64,000 nt of DNA from Bradyrhizobium sp. AZCC 2262 (GCF_036924535.1 NZ_JAZHRT010000001.1:1612001-1676000), one strand, 5' to 3'; numbered from the stretch's first letter, positions 1 to 12,200 are shown. Program-made: numbers and translations. The notes: a model not told the origin generated them from the sequence alone.

Positions 1-689
1 GGCATCAGGATCGTGGCCCGGTGCCGCGAGAGGTCGTCGCCTTGCTGGATGGACTGCGGCCGCATCTGGCCCGCGCCTCCCTGGCAGCAAACCGCCTTGG
101 CTTCGAGCGCGCACGTGCCCAGGTGGACGCATTGCAGGCGCTGGGTCTGCCGGGCGCGATGCTGCGCGGGCCCGGCCGGGTGTTGGCAGTGAATGGCCTG
201 TTCGATGCGCTGATGCCTTCGCTGTTTCAGGATCGCACGCAGCGCGTGACGATAGCGGACGTCGCGGCGGATGCGCTGCTCGCCGAAGCCCTCGGCGCGC
301 TGCCGCTTGCCGGCAGCCGGACCGTGAAATCCATACCGGTCGCCGCGACGGTGGGTCACGTGCCGATGGTGCTGCATGTCGTCCCCGTACGCGGCTCCGC
401 ACGCGATATCTTCACTCAGGCCACCGCGCTGCTGGTAGTGACGCCGGTCGACCGCGCCGCGGTGCCGAACGCGGAGGTCCTGCAAGGCCTGTTCGACCTG
501 ACACCGGCAGAAGCGCGCGTGGCGCGGGGCATTGGCCAGGCCGAAACCATTGATACACTTGCCGACGCGACAGGCGTCAACCGGGAAACGGTGCGCAGCC
601 AGCTCAAGGCCGTGTTGTCCAAGACCGGCCTCTCGCGCCAGCAGGAGCTGGCCAGCCTGCTCGCCGGCAAGGCGTTCCGTGGTGGTTAA
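1..689 (+). CDS. LuxR-type HTH transcriptional regulator, 5' end cut by window edge
   Basis: The reading frame is open from the left edge with no stop before position 687, so the true start lies outside; a GTG at 21 is only an internal candidate. The last ~60 residues contain the pattern LFDLTPAEARVARGI followed by TGVNRETVRSQLKAVLSKTG, which is the four-helix LuxR/FixJ DNA-binding domain. The part before it looks like a small sensory (PAS-like) domain, but no ligand can be named. It is followed by a possible terminator at 774 and a separate gene at 928. Likely a cytoplasmic regulator; target unknown. Confidence 0.8.
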   Translation, partial: HQDRGPVPREVVALLDGLRPHLARASLAANRLGFERARAQVDALQALGLPGAMLRGPGRVLAVNGLFDALMPSLFQDRTQRVTIADVAADALLAEALGALPLAGSRTVKSIPVAATVGHVPMVLHVVPVRGSARDIFTQATALLVVTPVDRAAVPNAEVLQGLFDLTPAEARVARGIGQAETIDTLADATGVNRETVRSQLKAVLSKTGLSRQQELASLLAGKAFRGG

Positions 690-773
690 CCGCGCCCACG
701 GTTTCGGAGGCGGACCTTGGGCCCACTCGCTGGCGGAATAAGGCTTCCGCAAGAATACGGTGCGAAGACAAAA

Positions 774-795
774 GGCCGGCACAAGCCGGCCATTT
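774..795 (+). terminator. Possible hairpin terminator after the LuxR-type gene
   Basis: A 7-bp perfect stem (GGCCGGC at 774-780, GCCGGCC at 785-791) with loop ACAA is followed by ATTTT and a loosely T-rich stretch. It lies ~85 bases after the stop codon of the regulator. The T tract is interrupted, so termination strength is uncertain. Confidence 0.5.
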
Positions 796-927
796 TGCTG
801 CTTTCTTTCATTGTTGCGTTGCGAGGGCCTGCTTTGTTCATCTTCCCTTCAGGGTGAAAAGCGCTTTTGCTAATGTGGTTTAGACCGGCTGCTCCGAAGG
901 CAGGGGCCGGAGGGCGACGGAAAAGAC

Positions 928-2982
928 ATGTTGGATCTTGCAATCGTAGGCGGCGGCCCCGGCGGGCTGATGAGCGCCTGGTATTTGAAGAAAAAGCTCG
1001 GCGATCTTTGCCGCGTCACGATCTACGAGGCGTCCGACCGCGTCGGGGGCAAGATCGTCTCGCGCAAATTCGATTCCGCGCCGGCGATGTACGAGGCCGG
1101 CGTCGCCGAAATCTACGATTATTCGATGACCGGCCCGGATCCGCTGCGGGAACTGATCCAGCATTTCGGTCTGCAGACGATACCGATGGACGCCGAGCAG
1201 GTGCACCTCGACGGCGAGCTGCTCAACGACGTGCCGGGCATGCGCCGCAAATACGGCGCGAAAACTGCAGCCGCAATCGAGGCGTTTCGCAAGCGCTGTT
1301 CCGACATGGTGTCGCCGATCGAATATTACGAAGGCGTCGGCGCCCACGATAACGAGCATCCGTGGGCCTACATGACCTGCGAGGAGCTGCTCGACCGGGA
1401 AGTCGACGATCCCACCGCCAAGCGATTCCTTAAAGTGATGGCGCGGTCCGATCTCGCAACCGAAAGCCACAATACCAACGGGCTGAACGCGCTGAAAAAC
1501 TTCGTGATGGATGTCGACGGCTATATCGGCTTGTATTCGATCCAGAACGGCAACGAGCAACTGATCGAGTGTCTGCGCTCGGAAGTGGATGCTGACATCC
1601 AGCTCAATCATCGCGTGCTCAAGGTCGGCAAGACCGATAGCGGCCGTTATCAGCTCAACATGATGAACGGGAAGGGGCCGGAGACACGCGATTTCGATCT
1701 GGTGCTGATGTGCCTGCCGCATTCCTGGCTCGCCACCATGCGCTGGGATGGCGAAGAGCTGCGCAAGTCGATGGTCAAGCATGTCGCCTATTTCGACCGT
1801 CCGGCGCACTATTTGCGGGTTTCGATCCTGTTCGACGAACCGTTCTGGGGCGAGAAGATCGCCGGCGCCTGGTTCATGTCGGAAGCGTTCGGCGGCTGCT
1901 GCGTCTACAATGAGGGCGCCCGCCACGACGTCGGCAAGCACGGCGTGCTGAACTGGCTGATCGCCGGCTCGGACGCGCTGGCGTTCGCCAATCTGAGCGA
2001 TCAGGAACTGATCGATGCCGCGCTGAAATCGTTGCCGGCCTCGCTCGGCAACGCCCGCGATCATTTCATGGAAGGCAAGATCCACCGCTGGCTGTCGTCG
2101 GTGAATGCGCTGCCGGGCGGCCTGCCGGTGCGCGACGTCATGACCAACCATCGGCCGGAGCCGAAAGAGCATCCGGGAATCGTCGTGGTCGGCGACTATC
2201 TGTTCGATTCGACGCTGAACGGTCTGCTCGACTCCTCCGACGCGGCCACCGATATCATTCTGACCGAGATGATCCGGTTGCGCCGCGCCCGCGCGCAGCA
2301 GGGCGAGGTGTCGTCCGACAAGATCGACCGCGGCTATTTCGAAAATTACCGTGGTGTCGGTCCCTACAGCGAGGTCTGGAGCCGGTTTACCGATCCGGCC
2401 TATCTGACGGACCTGATCAAGATCGTCTGGAACAGGGCCAAGGGCTACAAGCTGCTCGTTGCCGGCGCCGCCAGCGGCGAACTGGTCGGCGCGCTCCGCG
2501 AGCGCGGTATCGACGCCTGGGGTATCGAAAACAACAAGACGATCCACGCCAAAACGCCGAAGGCGCTGAAAAAGTACAACAAGCTCGGCTCCATCCTCGA
2601 CATGCCGTTCAAGGACGGCGAATTCGATTTCGTGTTCGAGACCAGCCTGTGTCACATTGCTGAAAAGCAGGTCCCGCGGGCGGTGCGCGAACTCAACCGC
2701 GTCGTGAAGACCGGGCTGGTGTTCGGATCGGTGACGTCGGACATGGCCCCGGCGCTGATCGACCGCTACGACCTGTTGCGCGGCGTGAAGAAGCTCGGCA
2801 CCTGGTGGGAATGGTCTGAATTGTTCTTCGGCAACGGATTCGACCTCGCGATGCACCGCCGTGACTGCACCGATGCGGTGTGGGCGGCGACGCTGGCTGC
2901 CAACAAGGGGCCGGGGCAGTGGTACGCCGACGCCGACAGCCTGCGCTATTCGTTTTTTGACAAGGTTGAATCGGACGATTGA
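928..2982 (+). CDS. FAD-dependent amine-oxidase-like domain fused to a SAM methyltransferase domain
   Basis: The 684-residue protein has two enzymatic halves. Residues 1-45 carry an FAD dinucleotide motif, GGGPGG at 8-13, with the ribose-binding Glu34 and the RVGGK signature at 38-42 typical of the flavin amine oxidase/protoporphyrinogen oxidase superfamily. The closing FAD motif GDYLFDSTLNG begins at residue 422. Residues ~480-680 form a class I methyltransferase: a glycine-poor motif I (VAGAASGELVGAL, ~511-523), the acidic residue in GIEN, and a motif IV-like DMPFKDGEFDFVF. Each domain is complete, so this looks like a true fusion. Substrate is unknown; a small molecule oxidised then methylated is inference only. 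It stands alone, with an ABC exporter gene 165 bases downstream on the same strand. Confidence 0.8.
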   Translation: MLDLAIVGGGPGGLMSAWYLKKKLGDLCRVTIYEASDRVGGKIVSRKFDSAPAMYEAGVAEIYDYSMTGPDPLRELIQHFGLQTIPMDAEQVHLDGELLNDVPGMRRKYGAKTAAAIEAFRKRCSDMVSPIEYYEGVGAHDNEHPWAYMTCEELLDREVDDPTAKRFLKVMARSDLATESHNTNGLNALKNFVMDVDGYIGLYSIQNGNEQLIECLRSEVDADIQLNHRVLKVGKTDSGRYQLNMMNGKGPETRDFDLVLMCLPHSWLATMRWDGEELRKSMVKHVAYFDRPAHYLRVSILFDEPFWGEKIAGAWFMSEAFGGCCVYNEGARHDVGKHGVLNWLIAGSDALAFANLSDQELIDAALKSLPASLGNARDHFMEGKIHRWLSSVNALPGGLPVRDVMTNHRPEPKEHPGIVVVGDYLFDSTLNGLLDSSDAATDIILTEMIRLRRARAQQGEVSSDKIDRGYFENYRGVGPYSEVWSRFTDPAYLTDLIKIVWNRAKGYKLLVAGAASGELVGALRERGIDAWGIENNKTIHAKTPKALKKYNKLGSILDMPFKDGEFDFVFETSLCHIAEKQVPRAVRELNRVVKTGLVFGSVTSDMAPALIDRYDLLRGVKKLGTWWEWSELFFGNGFDLAMHRRDCTDAVWAATLAANKGPGQWYADADSLRYSFFDKVESDD

Positions 2983-3147
2983 GGTCCGACCGGTTGTAAT
3001 AAGGCACGACCGGCTCTGATGAATCAGCGCCGGCCGCGCCAAATGTTTGCCGAATTGATCCCGATCGCATAGAATCCGTGGCGGTAGCGCCCGTCGCTGC
3101 CGCGTTCGATTTGCGGTCATGCCGGCCGTGCAGCATCGGTTGGTTTC

Positions 3148-5172
3148 ATGGCGCCCAAGCCTCCATCCTCGGATGATCAGAATCCCGCGCCGGCGGACGA
3201 TCCTGAGCTGACGAAGAAGCTCGTGCCGGAGGCTGTCGCGCCGCTTTCCGGCGGCAAGGCCGCCGGCGCGCCCTCCGACGATGACAAGGACGACGAACAG
3301 GACGAGCTGGAGCTCGACGACGATGATGATGACGAGGACCTCGTCGTCTTCACCGCCAAGGAAGCCGCCGGCGCGATGGCGACGATGTACGGCTTCGTCC
3401 GGCCGTATCTCGCCAATTACAGGAAACTCCTGATCTTCGTCAGCTTCGGCGTCATGGTCGAGACGCTATTCAACGTCATCATGCCGCTGAGTCTGAAATT
3501 CCTGATCGATGACGCGCTCGGCGAAGAGGATTTTCAGGCGCTCTACAAGATCCTCGGCGTGCTCGCGGTCGCCGGTATCGTCACGTCGATCATTGCGGTC
3601 TGGTACGAGCGATGGGACGCGCGGCTGGCGGCGTCCATCATTGCCGATGTGCGGACGCGGCTGTTCGAGCATGTCCAGAACCTGCCGTCGTCCTATTTTG
3701 CCAAAACCAGGCGCGGCGAGATTCTCTCGCGCTTCTCGATCGACCTTGCGGCCTTCGAAGGTTCGGTCAAGACCTTCGCCAACAGCGCGGCGCTGCCGTT
3801 CCTGGAATTGATCGCCGGCATCATCCTGATGCTGTTTTTGAACTGGCAGCTTGCGGCGGTGGCGCTGCTGGTGTTCCCGATCACGCTGATCGGGCCGCGG
3901 ATCCTGACGCCGAAGGCGGTGCAGGCCAATTACGAGCAGAAGCTCAATGAATCGGCGTTGCTCGGCACGGTGCAGGAAAACGTGGCGGCGCAGGCCGTGG
4001 TCAAGGCATTCAGCCTGCAGCGCCGCACGCTGGGCTGGTTTACGATGCGCAACCAGGAAGTGCGCATCAAGACCGCGTCGGCTGTCTTCCTCTCCACGAT
4101 GGTGGAGCGCACCGTCACCATTTCAGTATTGCTGCTGCACCTCGTGGTGCTGGCAATCGGCGCCTATCTCGCCACCAAGGGCCAGATCACCATCGGCACC
4201 TTCGTCACCTTCGAGAGCGCGTTCTGGGAGGTGTCCTACAACATCGCCCATCTGATGCACTTCATTCCGGTGTCGATCCAGTCGGCGGCGGCGGTGCGGC
4301 ACATCCAGGAACTGCTGGATGAGCCGACGCGCGGCGCCGATCGCCCGGGCGCCCCCGATTTGCCGCGCATCACCAACGACATCACCTTCGACCGCGTCAC
4401 CTTCGCCTACGAAGGCAGCGAGACGCCGGTGCTCGACAATTTCAGCCTCAAGCTCGGCGTCGGCAAGCGTATCGCGATCGTCGGTCCCAGCGGCTCGGGC
4501 AAGAGCACGCTGCTCAACCTGATCCTGCGCCTTTACACGCCGGACGAGGGGCGGGTGGCGATCGACGGCGTCGATATCCGCCGCGTGACCCGCGAGTCGC
4601 TGCGTGGTGGCATGGCGATCGTGTTCCAGGAGAACATGCTGTTCAACATGTCGATCCGGGAGAACATCCGGCTCGGCAAGGAAGGCGCCAGCGACGAGGA
4701 GGTCGAGGAAGCGGCGCGCAAGGCCGAGATTCACGGCTACATCATGAGCCTGCCGCAGAAATACGACACGCCCGTCGGCGAGCGCGGCGACACGCTGTCG
4801 GGCGGCCAGCGCCAGCGCATCGCGATCGCGCGCGCGATCATCCGCAATCCCTCGCTGCTGCTGCTCGACGAAGCGACGTCGGCGCTCGACCAGACCACCG
4901 AAGCCGCGATCAATCGCACGCTTCTGAATGTGGCGGAGGGCCGCACCATGATCTGGTCGACCCACCGCCTGACGTCGGTGGTCGAAATGGACGAGATCAT
5001 CGTGATTTCAGGCGGGCAGGCGATCGAGCGCGGCTCGCATGCGCAGTTGCTCGCGGCCAACGGGGTCTATCGCAAGCTCTGGGACGACCAGGGCCATACG
5101 TCGCACAACGCCGCCACTCAGGCGGACGACGACAACGAAGACGATGACGACGATGAGGATGACGACGAGTAG
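3148..5172 (+). CDS. ABC exporter half-transporter (MsbA-like) with acidic N- and C-terminal tails
   Basis: The 674-residue protein is an export-type ABC half-transporter, a permease fused to an ATPase. After ~75 residues of hydrophilic sequence rich in Asp/Glu come about six membrane segments (~90-370). The ATPase has Walker A GPSGSGKST at 446-454, the Q-loop in VFQEN, the signature LSGGQ at 550-554, Walker B with Asp574 and catalytic Glu575, and the H-loop His606. The final ~20 residues are again almost all Asp/Glu. It probably works as a homodimer in the inner membrane exporting lipid or another amphiphile; substrate cannot be named. The acidic tail sequence recurs in damaged form at 6007-6066, beyond the next gene. 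Confidence 0.88.
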   Translation: MAPKPPSSDDQNPAPADDPELTKKLVPEAVAPLSGGKAAGAPSDDDKDDEQDELELDDDDDDEDLVVFTAKEAAGAMATMYGFVRPYLANYRKLLIFVSFGVMVETLFNVIMPLSLKFLIDDALGEEDFQALYKILGVLAVAGIVTSIIAVWYERWDARLAASIIADVRTRLFEHVQNLPSSYFAKTRRGEILSRFSIDLAAFEGSVKTFANSAALPFLELIAGIILMLFLNWQLAAVALLVFPITLIGPRILTPKAVQANYEQKLNESALLGTVQENVAAQAVVKAFSLQRRTLGWFTMRNQEVRIKTASAVFLSTMVERTVTISVLLLHLVVLAIGAYLATKGQITIGTFVTFESAFWEVSYNIAHLMHFIPVSIQSAAAVRHIQELLDEPTRGADRPGAPDLPRITNDITFDRVTFAYEGSETPVLDNFSLKLGVGKRIAIVGPSGSGKSTLLNLILRLYTPDEGRVAIDGVDIRRVTRESLRGGMAIVFQENMLFNMSIRENIRLGKEGASDEEVEEAARKAEIHGYIMSLPQKYDTPVGERGDTLSGGQRQRIAIARAIIRNPSLLLLDEATSALDQTTEAAINRTLLNVAEGRTMIWSTHRLTSVVEMDEIIVISGGQAIERGSHAQLLAANGVYRKLWDDQGHTSHNAATQADDDNEDDDDDEDDDE

Positions 5173-5213
5173 TCCGGACTGCCGCGACCGGGAAATGTCA
5201 GACGAGAATTGTA

Positions 5214-6005
5214 GTGACGGTTGTTGGGCGACTTGAAAGCGTTTGGCGTTACCCGGTAAAGAGCATGCCGGGAGAATCCCTGCCCGAGGCGTATGTCGGC
5301 TTTGGCGGCGTGCTCGGCGACCGGCTCTACGCTGTCCATCATGCGGGCGCGCCCAAGGCCTTTCCCTTCCTCACCGCACGAAGCAGAAAGGAAATGCTGC
5401 GATTTCGCCCGAGGTTTCGCCGTCCCGAGCTGACGCTTGTACCGGGCAACCTGACCGATGCAGAAACCCGTGGTCCCGGCCTGACACCGCTGTTTCCCTC
5501 CAGTGACGATCTGGCGCTTGAGATCGATGCGCCGAACGGAAAAACTCTGTCAGCGTCCGATCCGGCGCTGCTGGGTCTGATCGGAGGTGATCAGCTCAAC
5601 GCTTCCGACCTGACCATCATACGCTCGGACTGCGCCATAACGGACTGTCGCCCACTTTCGTTGCTTGCAACCCAGACGATTGACGGAATTGGCCGCGCGG
5701 TGGGCTTGACGCTCGACAAGCGTCGCTTTCGCGAAAACTTCTATGTCGATCTCAATTCCGGTGGAAGCTTTGCCGAAGACGCATTCGTCGGCCGGCGACT
5801 GCGGATCGGTCCGAAACTGACGGTCCACATTCTGGAACGCGATATCCGTTGTCGCATGATCAGCATTGATCCGGAGACGCTCGACGAGAATCCCGAGATT
5901 TTGCGGTATGTAGCAAAGAATCATGACGGGAGAGCGGGCGTCTACGCCGCTGTGCTGGTGGCGGGTCTGGTTCGCCCGGGTGACGATATCGTTCTTCAGG
6001 ATTAG
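5214..6005 (+). CDS. MOSC domain protein with N-terminal MOSC_N barrel
   Basis: 263 residues from a GTG start. The first ~110 residues (WRYPVKSMPGE, then GDRLYAV) match the beta-barrel MOSC N-terminal domain, and the rest is a MOSC domain of the molybdenum cofactor sulfurase/mARC/YcbX group. Cys near the C-terminus (DIRCRMISIDPET) fits the conserved cofactor-binding Cys. Such proteins carry Mo cofactor for reductive or sulfur-transfer reactions. Two 60-base stretches counted by eye give 52% and 57% GC against 67% in the ABC gene beside it, suggesting different origin. It lies between two copies of the ABC-transporter tail (5102-5157 and 6008-6063). No close ribosome-binding site is obvious, so the start is uncertain. 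Confidence 0.8.
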   Translation: MTVVGRLESVWRYPVKSMPGESLPEAYVGFGGVLGDRLYAVHHAGAPKAFPFLTARSRKEMLRFRPRFRRPELTLVPGNLTDAETRGPGLTPLFPSSDDLALEIDAPNGKTLSASDPALLGLIGGDQLNASDLTIIRSDCAITDCRPLSLLATQTIDGIGRAVGLTLDKRRFRENFYVDLNSGGSFAEDAFVGRRLRIGPKLTVHILERDIRCRMISIDPETLDENPEILRYVAKNHDGRAGVYAAVLVAGLVRPGDDIVLQD

Positions 6006-6006
6006 T

Positions 6007-6066
6007 CCGCACAACGCCGCCGGTCAGACCGACGACGACAATGAAGACGATGACGACGAGGAGTGA
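6007..6066 (+). pseudogene. Detached second copy of the ABC-exporter C-terminal tail
   Basis: Read in frame, these bases give PHNAAGQTDDDNEDDDDEE and a TGA stop. The intact exporter ends SHNAATQADDDNEDDDD and a few more acidic residues, so 14 of the first 17 residues agree. By eye, ~50 of 56 bases match between 5102-5157 and 6008-6063. No start or upstream part of an ABC gene accompanies it, so it is a remnant left when the MOSC gene entered. The convergent oxidoreductase gene reads through it in antisense. Confidence 0.75.
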
Positions 6067-7232
6067 GCCCGGCGGTTTGACCCCGCGCTGATCCCGTTTC
6101 GCATCCGCCGCAAGCAGCCTTCGCCGAACCACGCCAGGAAACGCGCCCAGCGCTGAGCCTGCCAGTAGGGCCCGTTCTCGATCGTGACCTTGCGGAAGCT
6201 GACGGCCTTTGCCATCGACCAGGCATCGCAGGCCTGCTTGACCGGATCGTCGTAAAAGGAGGCGATCTTGTCTTCGCCCATGCCCTCGGTCGCGAGCCAG
6301 GCGGGGATATGGACGTTGCAGAGCTGGGCTACGTCGGTGAATACCTTGTCGGTGCCGGTGCCGGTAACCGGGCAGGTGTGCGCAAAGGCGTCGCCGACCA
6401 GGACGAGGCCCGCTTGGCGATACCCGGTTGAGACATAGAGATCGGCGGGCCTGATCTTGACGTCGCCGGCAACGCCGTATTCGCCGGTGATGCGGCGCAG
6501 CCTGGGCAGCGCGGCGTTCATGGTCTCGACCGGCTTCTTCCGCATCTCGCGCAGCCAGGGGTCGTCGACCTCGCGGTAGACGAAAAGGTTGGCCCGCATC
6601 CGGCTTCTGATCGGGAAGAGCGTGACATAGGCGACGCGCTCGCTTGCCCGCTCCGAAAAATAGGTAAGCGCAGGAAATTCGAAGGCCGGGCGGCCGACCG
6701 GCACCAGGTCAAATCCGATCGAGATGGAATGGCTGGCGCTGAGGATCTGGCGCTCGATACCGAGATTGCGGCGCAGCCCGACACTCAGGCCATTGGCCAG
6801 CACCACCAGGCGCGCCGAAATCGTTTCACCGTTGGATAGCGTGAGCTTCTGCCGCTCCGCACTGGTCGAGACGTCGGTCACCTTGGCGTAGATGAGTTCG
6901 GCGGGGGCTGCGATTTCGGCGCGGACCGCGCCGATCAGTGCATCGTACATGATGCCGTATTGGCGGCTCGGCTTCTTGTCGAGCAGATAGCCGAATCGCG
7001 CGATCCAGTTTTCGCCGTCATGGGTGGCCGAGCGCAGCACCGAATCGGCGATTCCGGTCTGGTAGAAGCGGCCGAGCTGCTCGTCGCCGCTGATTTTTTC
7101 GACGCGGAAGTCGAATGGATAGGCCTGATGCGGATCGATCAGGACCGTCGGAATTCCCGCGCGTCCGAGCATGGCGGCTGCAGTAGAGCCGGCGAGGCCG
7201 CCGCCGATGATCGCAATGTCGGTGTATTTCAT
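6024..7232 (-). CDS. FAD-dependent oxidoreductase of the p-hydroxybenzoate-hydroxylase fold
   Basis: 402 residues. The N-terminus DIAIIGGGLAGSTAA (GGGLAG at 10-15) is the FAD-binding Rossmann motif. A second motif, GDAFAHTCPVTGTGTDK, is the GD element of group A flavoprotein monooxygenases and geranylgeranyl-reductase-like enzymes. Substrate is not identifiable. It converges on the MOSC and ABC genes. Its last ~13 residues are nearly all serine, because the coding strand here is the antisense of the acidic ABC-tail remnant at 6007-6066. The original C-terminus is therefore either an ancestral overlap with the ABC gene or a read-through extension. Confidence 0.8.
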   Translation of the reverse strand: MKYTDIAIIGGGLAGSTAAAMLGRAGIPTVLIDPHQAYPFDFRVEKISGDEQLGRFYQTGIADSVLRSATHDGENWIARFGYLLDKKPSRQYGIMYDALIGAVRAEIAAPAELIYAKVTDVSTSAERQKLTLSNGETISARLVVLANGLSVGLRRNLGIERQILSASHSISIGFDLVPVGRPAFEFPALTYFSERASERVAYVTLFPIRSRMRANLFVYREVDDPWLREMRKKPVETMNAALPRLRRITGEYGVAGDVKIRPADLYVSTGYRQAGLVLVGDAFAHTCPVTGTGTDKVFTDVAQLCNVHIPAWLATEGMGEDKIASFYDDPVKQACDAWSMAKAVSFRKVTIENGPYWQAQRWARFLAWFGEGCLRRMRNGISAGSNRRAHSSSSSSSLSSSV

Positions 7233-7493
7233 ATGGAATCTCAGCCGGGGTGCGACACTTTTGCACCCGGAATGGCAAATAAAGGCTTAGTCGGAGGGCC
7301 GGCATCGGTCCGGATTCCACGAGAATAATGTTTCTGGGTATATTTACCCGGATGAAAATTGCGACTCGGGTGGCGCAGGGCAGGGCGGAACACTATCTAT
7401 GTCGGACGTCGCGAATTCACTTCCGCGCTTCGCGCATTCACGCGAAGCACTGAATCCGCAGACGCCATAGGCGTTTCAAGCGTTCTCGTTTCG

Positions 7494-7521
7494 CTTGACT
7501 TAGCTGTCCACCACTTATAGA
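7494..7521 (+). promoter_or_regulatory. Putative sigma-70-type promoter of the str operon
   Basis: CTTGAC at 7494-7499 and TATAGA at 7516-7521 are separated by 16 bases. CTTGAC is the preferred -35 form in alphaproteobacteria. It points toward rpsL, whose ATG is ~420 bases downstream. Prediction from sequence alone. Confidence 0.5.
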
Positions 7522-7836
7522 AGACGGCCACTTAACGACAGGCGGTGAGCAACGCCAACGTCGGAACGGAACACCCTTTCAAATCCTTACGGAAGTTTCC
7601 TGAGGGCCTGGACGGGCACCAACCTCGACGAATGCCGCTCAAACGCTGTCGATCATATTGCTAGGCAATGCCAGGACGATTTTAGTTCTCTTGAGCACGT
7701 CCTCTTGAGAGTGAACTCGGATGCATGACCTCGGAAGCGGGCCGGACAGCGAACGCTGATCGGCCTTCAGTCGCGGTCCTCTGTGGCGTCGAAGCGCTTT
7801 CCGCTCAGCGATGGGTGGTTGGCGCGATTTCGTTTT

Positions 7837-7855
7837 GCGTGAATGTTTTTCACGC
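7837..7855 (+). promoter_or_regulatory. Hairpin in the rpsL leader
   Basis: GCGTGAA at 7837-7843 pairs perfectly with TTCACGC at 7849-7855 around a TGTTT loop, ~87 bases before the rpsL start. It is not followed by a T run, so it may be a leader structure more than a terminator. Confidence 0.4.
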
Positions 7856-7942
7856 AGGGCGGGCCGAACGGAACGGCTAGTTCCGAGAAGAATTTGCGAA
7901 AGCCATTCGAGGTTTCGCGCGAACTAAAGGGTGAAGGCTGAC

Positions 7943-8314
7943 ATGCCGACGATCAACCAGCTGATCGCAAAACCGCGTGCGGTGCAGAAGTCACGCAAGA
8001 AGGTGCCGGCGCTGCAACAGTCGCCGCAGAAGCGCGGCGTTTGCACGCGCGTCTACACCACGACCCCGAAGAAGCCGAACTCGGCGCTTCGTAAGGTCGC
8101 CAAGGTGCGCCTGACCAACGGCTTCGAAGTGATCGGCTACATCCCGGGTGAAGGCCATAACCTTCAGGAGCACTCGGTGGTCATGATCCGCGGCGGCCGC
8201 GTCAAGGACTTGCCCGGCGTGCGCTACCACATCCTCCGCGGCGTCCTCGATACCCAGGGCGTCAAGAACCGTAAGCAGCGTCGTTCGAAGTACGGCGCGA
8301 AGCGTCCGAAGTAA
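7943..8314 (+). CDS. rpsL: 30S ribosomal protein S12
   Basis: 123 residues, full length. It begins [12 protein letters not shown]; the ATG at 7943 is chosen over an in-frame GTG at 7931 because S12 starts MPTI, and a purine-rich AAGGGTGAAGG lies just upstream. S12 sits at the decoding centre of the small subunit. The conserved [11 protein letters not shown] loop is present with wild-type Lys43, the residue usually changed in streptomycin resistance. First gene of the str operon, 15 bases before rpsG. Confidence 0.98.
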   Translation: MPTINQLIAKPRAVQKSRKKVPALQQSPQKRGVCTRVYTTTPKKPNSALRKVAKVRLTNGFEVIGYIPGEGHNLQEHSVVMIRGGRVKDLPGVRYHILRGVLDTQGVKNRKQRRSKYGAKRPK

Positions 8315-8800
<486 letters not shown>

Positions 8801-8829
8801 CGGCGAAGAACGGATTTAAGGAACAGCCC

Positions 8830-10902
<2,073 letters not shown>

Positions 10903-10942
10903 TTGTCGTTGGTTCAAAGCTAACGACTGAACGGAGAGTCAA

Positions 10943-12133
<1,191 letters not shown>

Positions 12134-12136
12134 GAA

Positions 12137-12200
12137 GCGAATAGGGAATGGCGAGTGGCGAATAGGGATTTTCTATTCGCTATTCGCTACTCGCCACTCA
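12137..12200. repeat. Palindromic GCGAATAG-type repeat between tuf and rpsJ
   Basis: The stretch is built from GCGAATAGG/GAGTGGCGA words followed by their complements (CTATTCGC, TCGCCACTC), so the transcript can fold into a long hairpin with a GGATTTT-type loop. A related element built from the same words lies at 24851-24905. It separates the str and S10 operons and may act as an intergenic terminator or processing site; that is inference. Confidence 0.75.

Larger units (their letters stand above)
7233..7942. promoter_or_regulatory. Long non-coding leader region upstream of rpsL
   Basis: About 710 bases separate the divergent oxidoreductase and rpsL, and I find no convincing gene. The region holds a promoter-like pair at 7494-7521 and a hairpin at 7837-7855, leaving an untranslated leader of ~400 bases if that promoter is used. 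A leader of this length before a ribosomal-protein operon suggests post-transcriptional control, but I recognise no known ribosomal-protein leader motif. Confidence 0.5.

Noticed and set aside
880..3120. 746-residue minus-strand reading frame over the flavoprotein-methyltransferase gene
   Set aside because: Antisense of a gene with clear FAD and SAM motifs; composition rich in His/Arg/Val/Gln with no recognisable domain, as expected from GC-rich codon bias.
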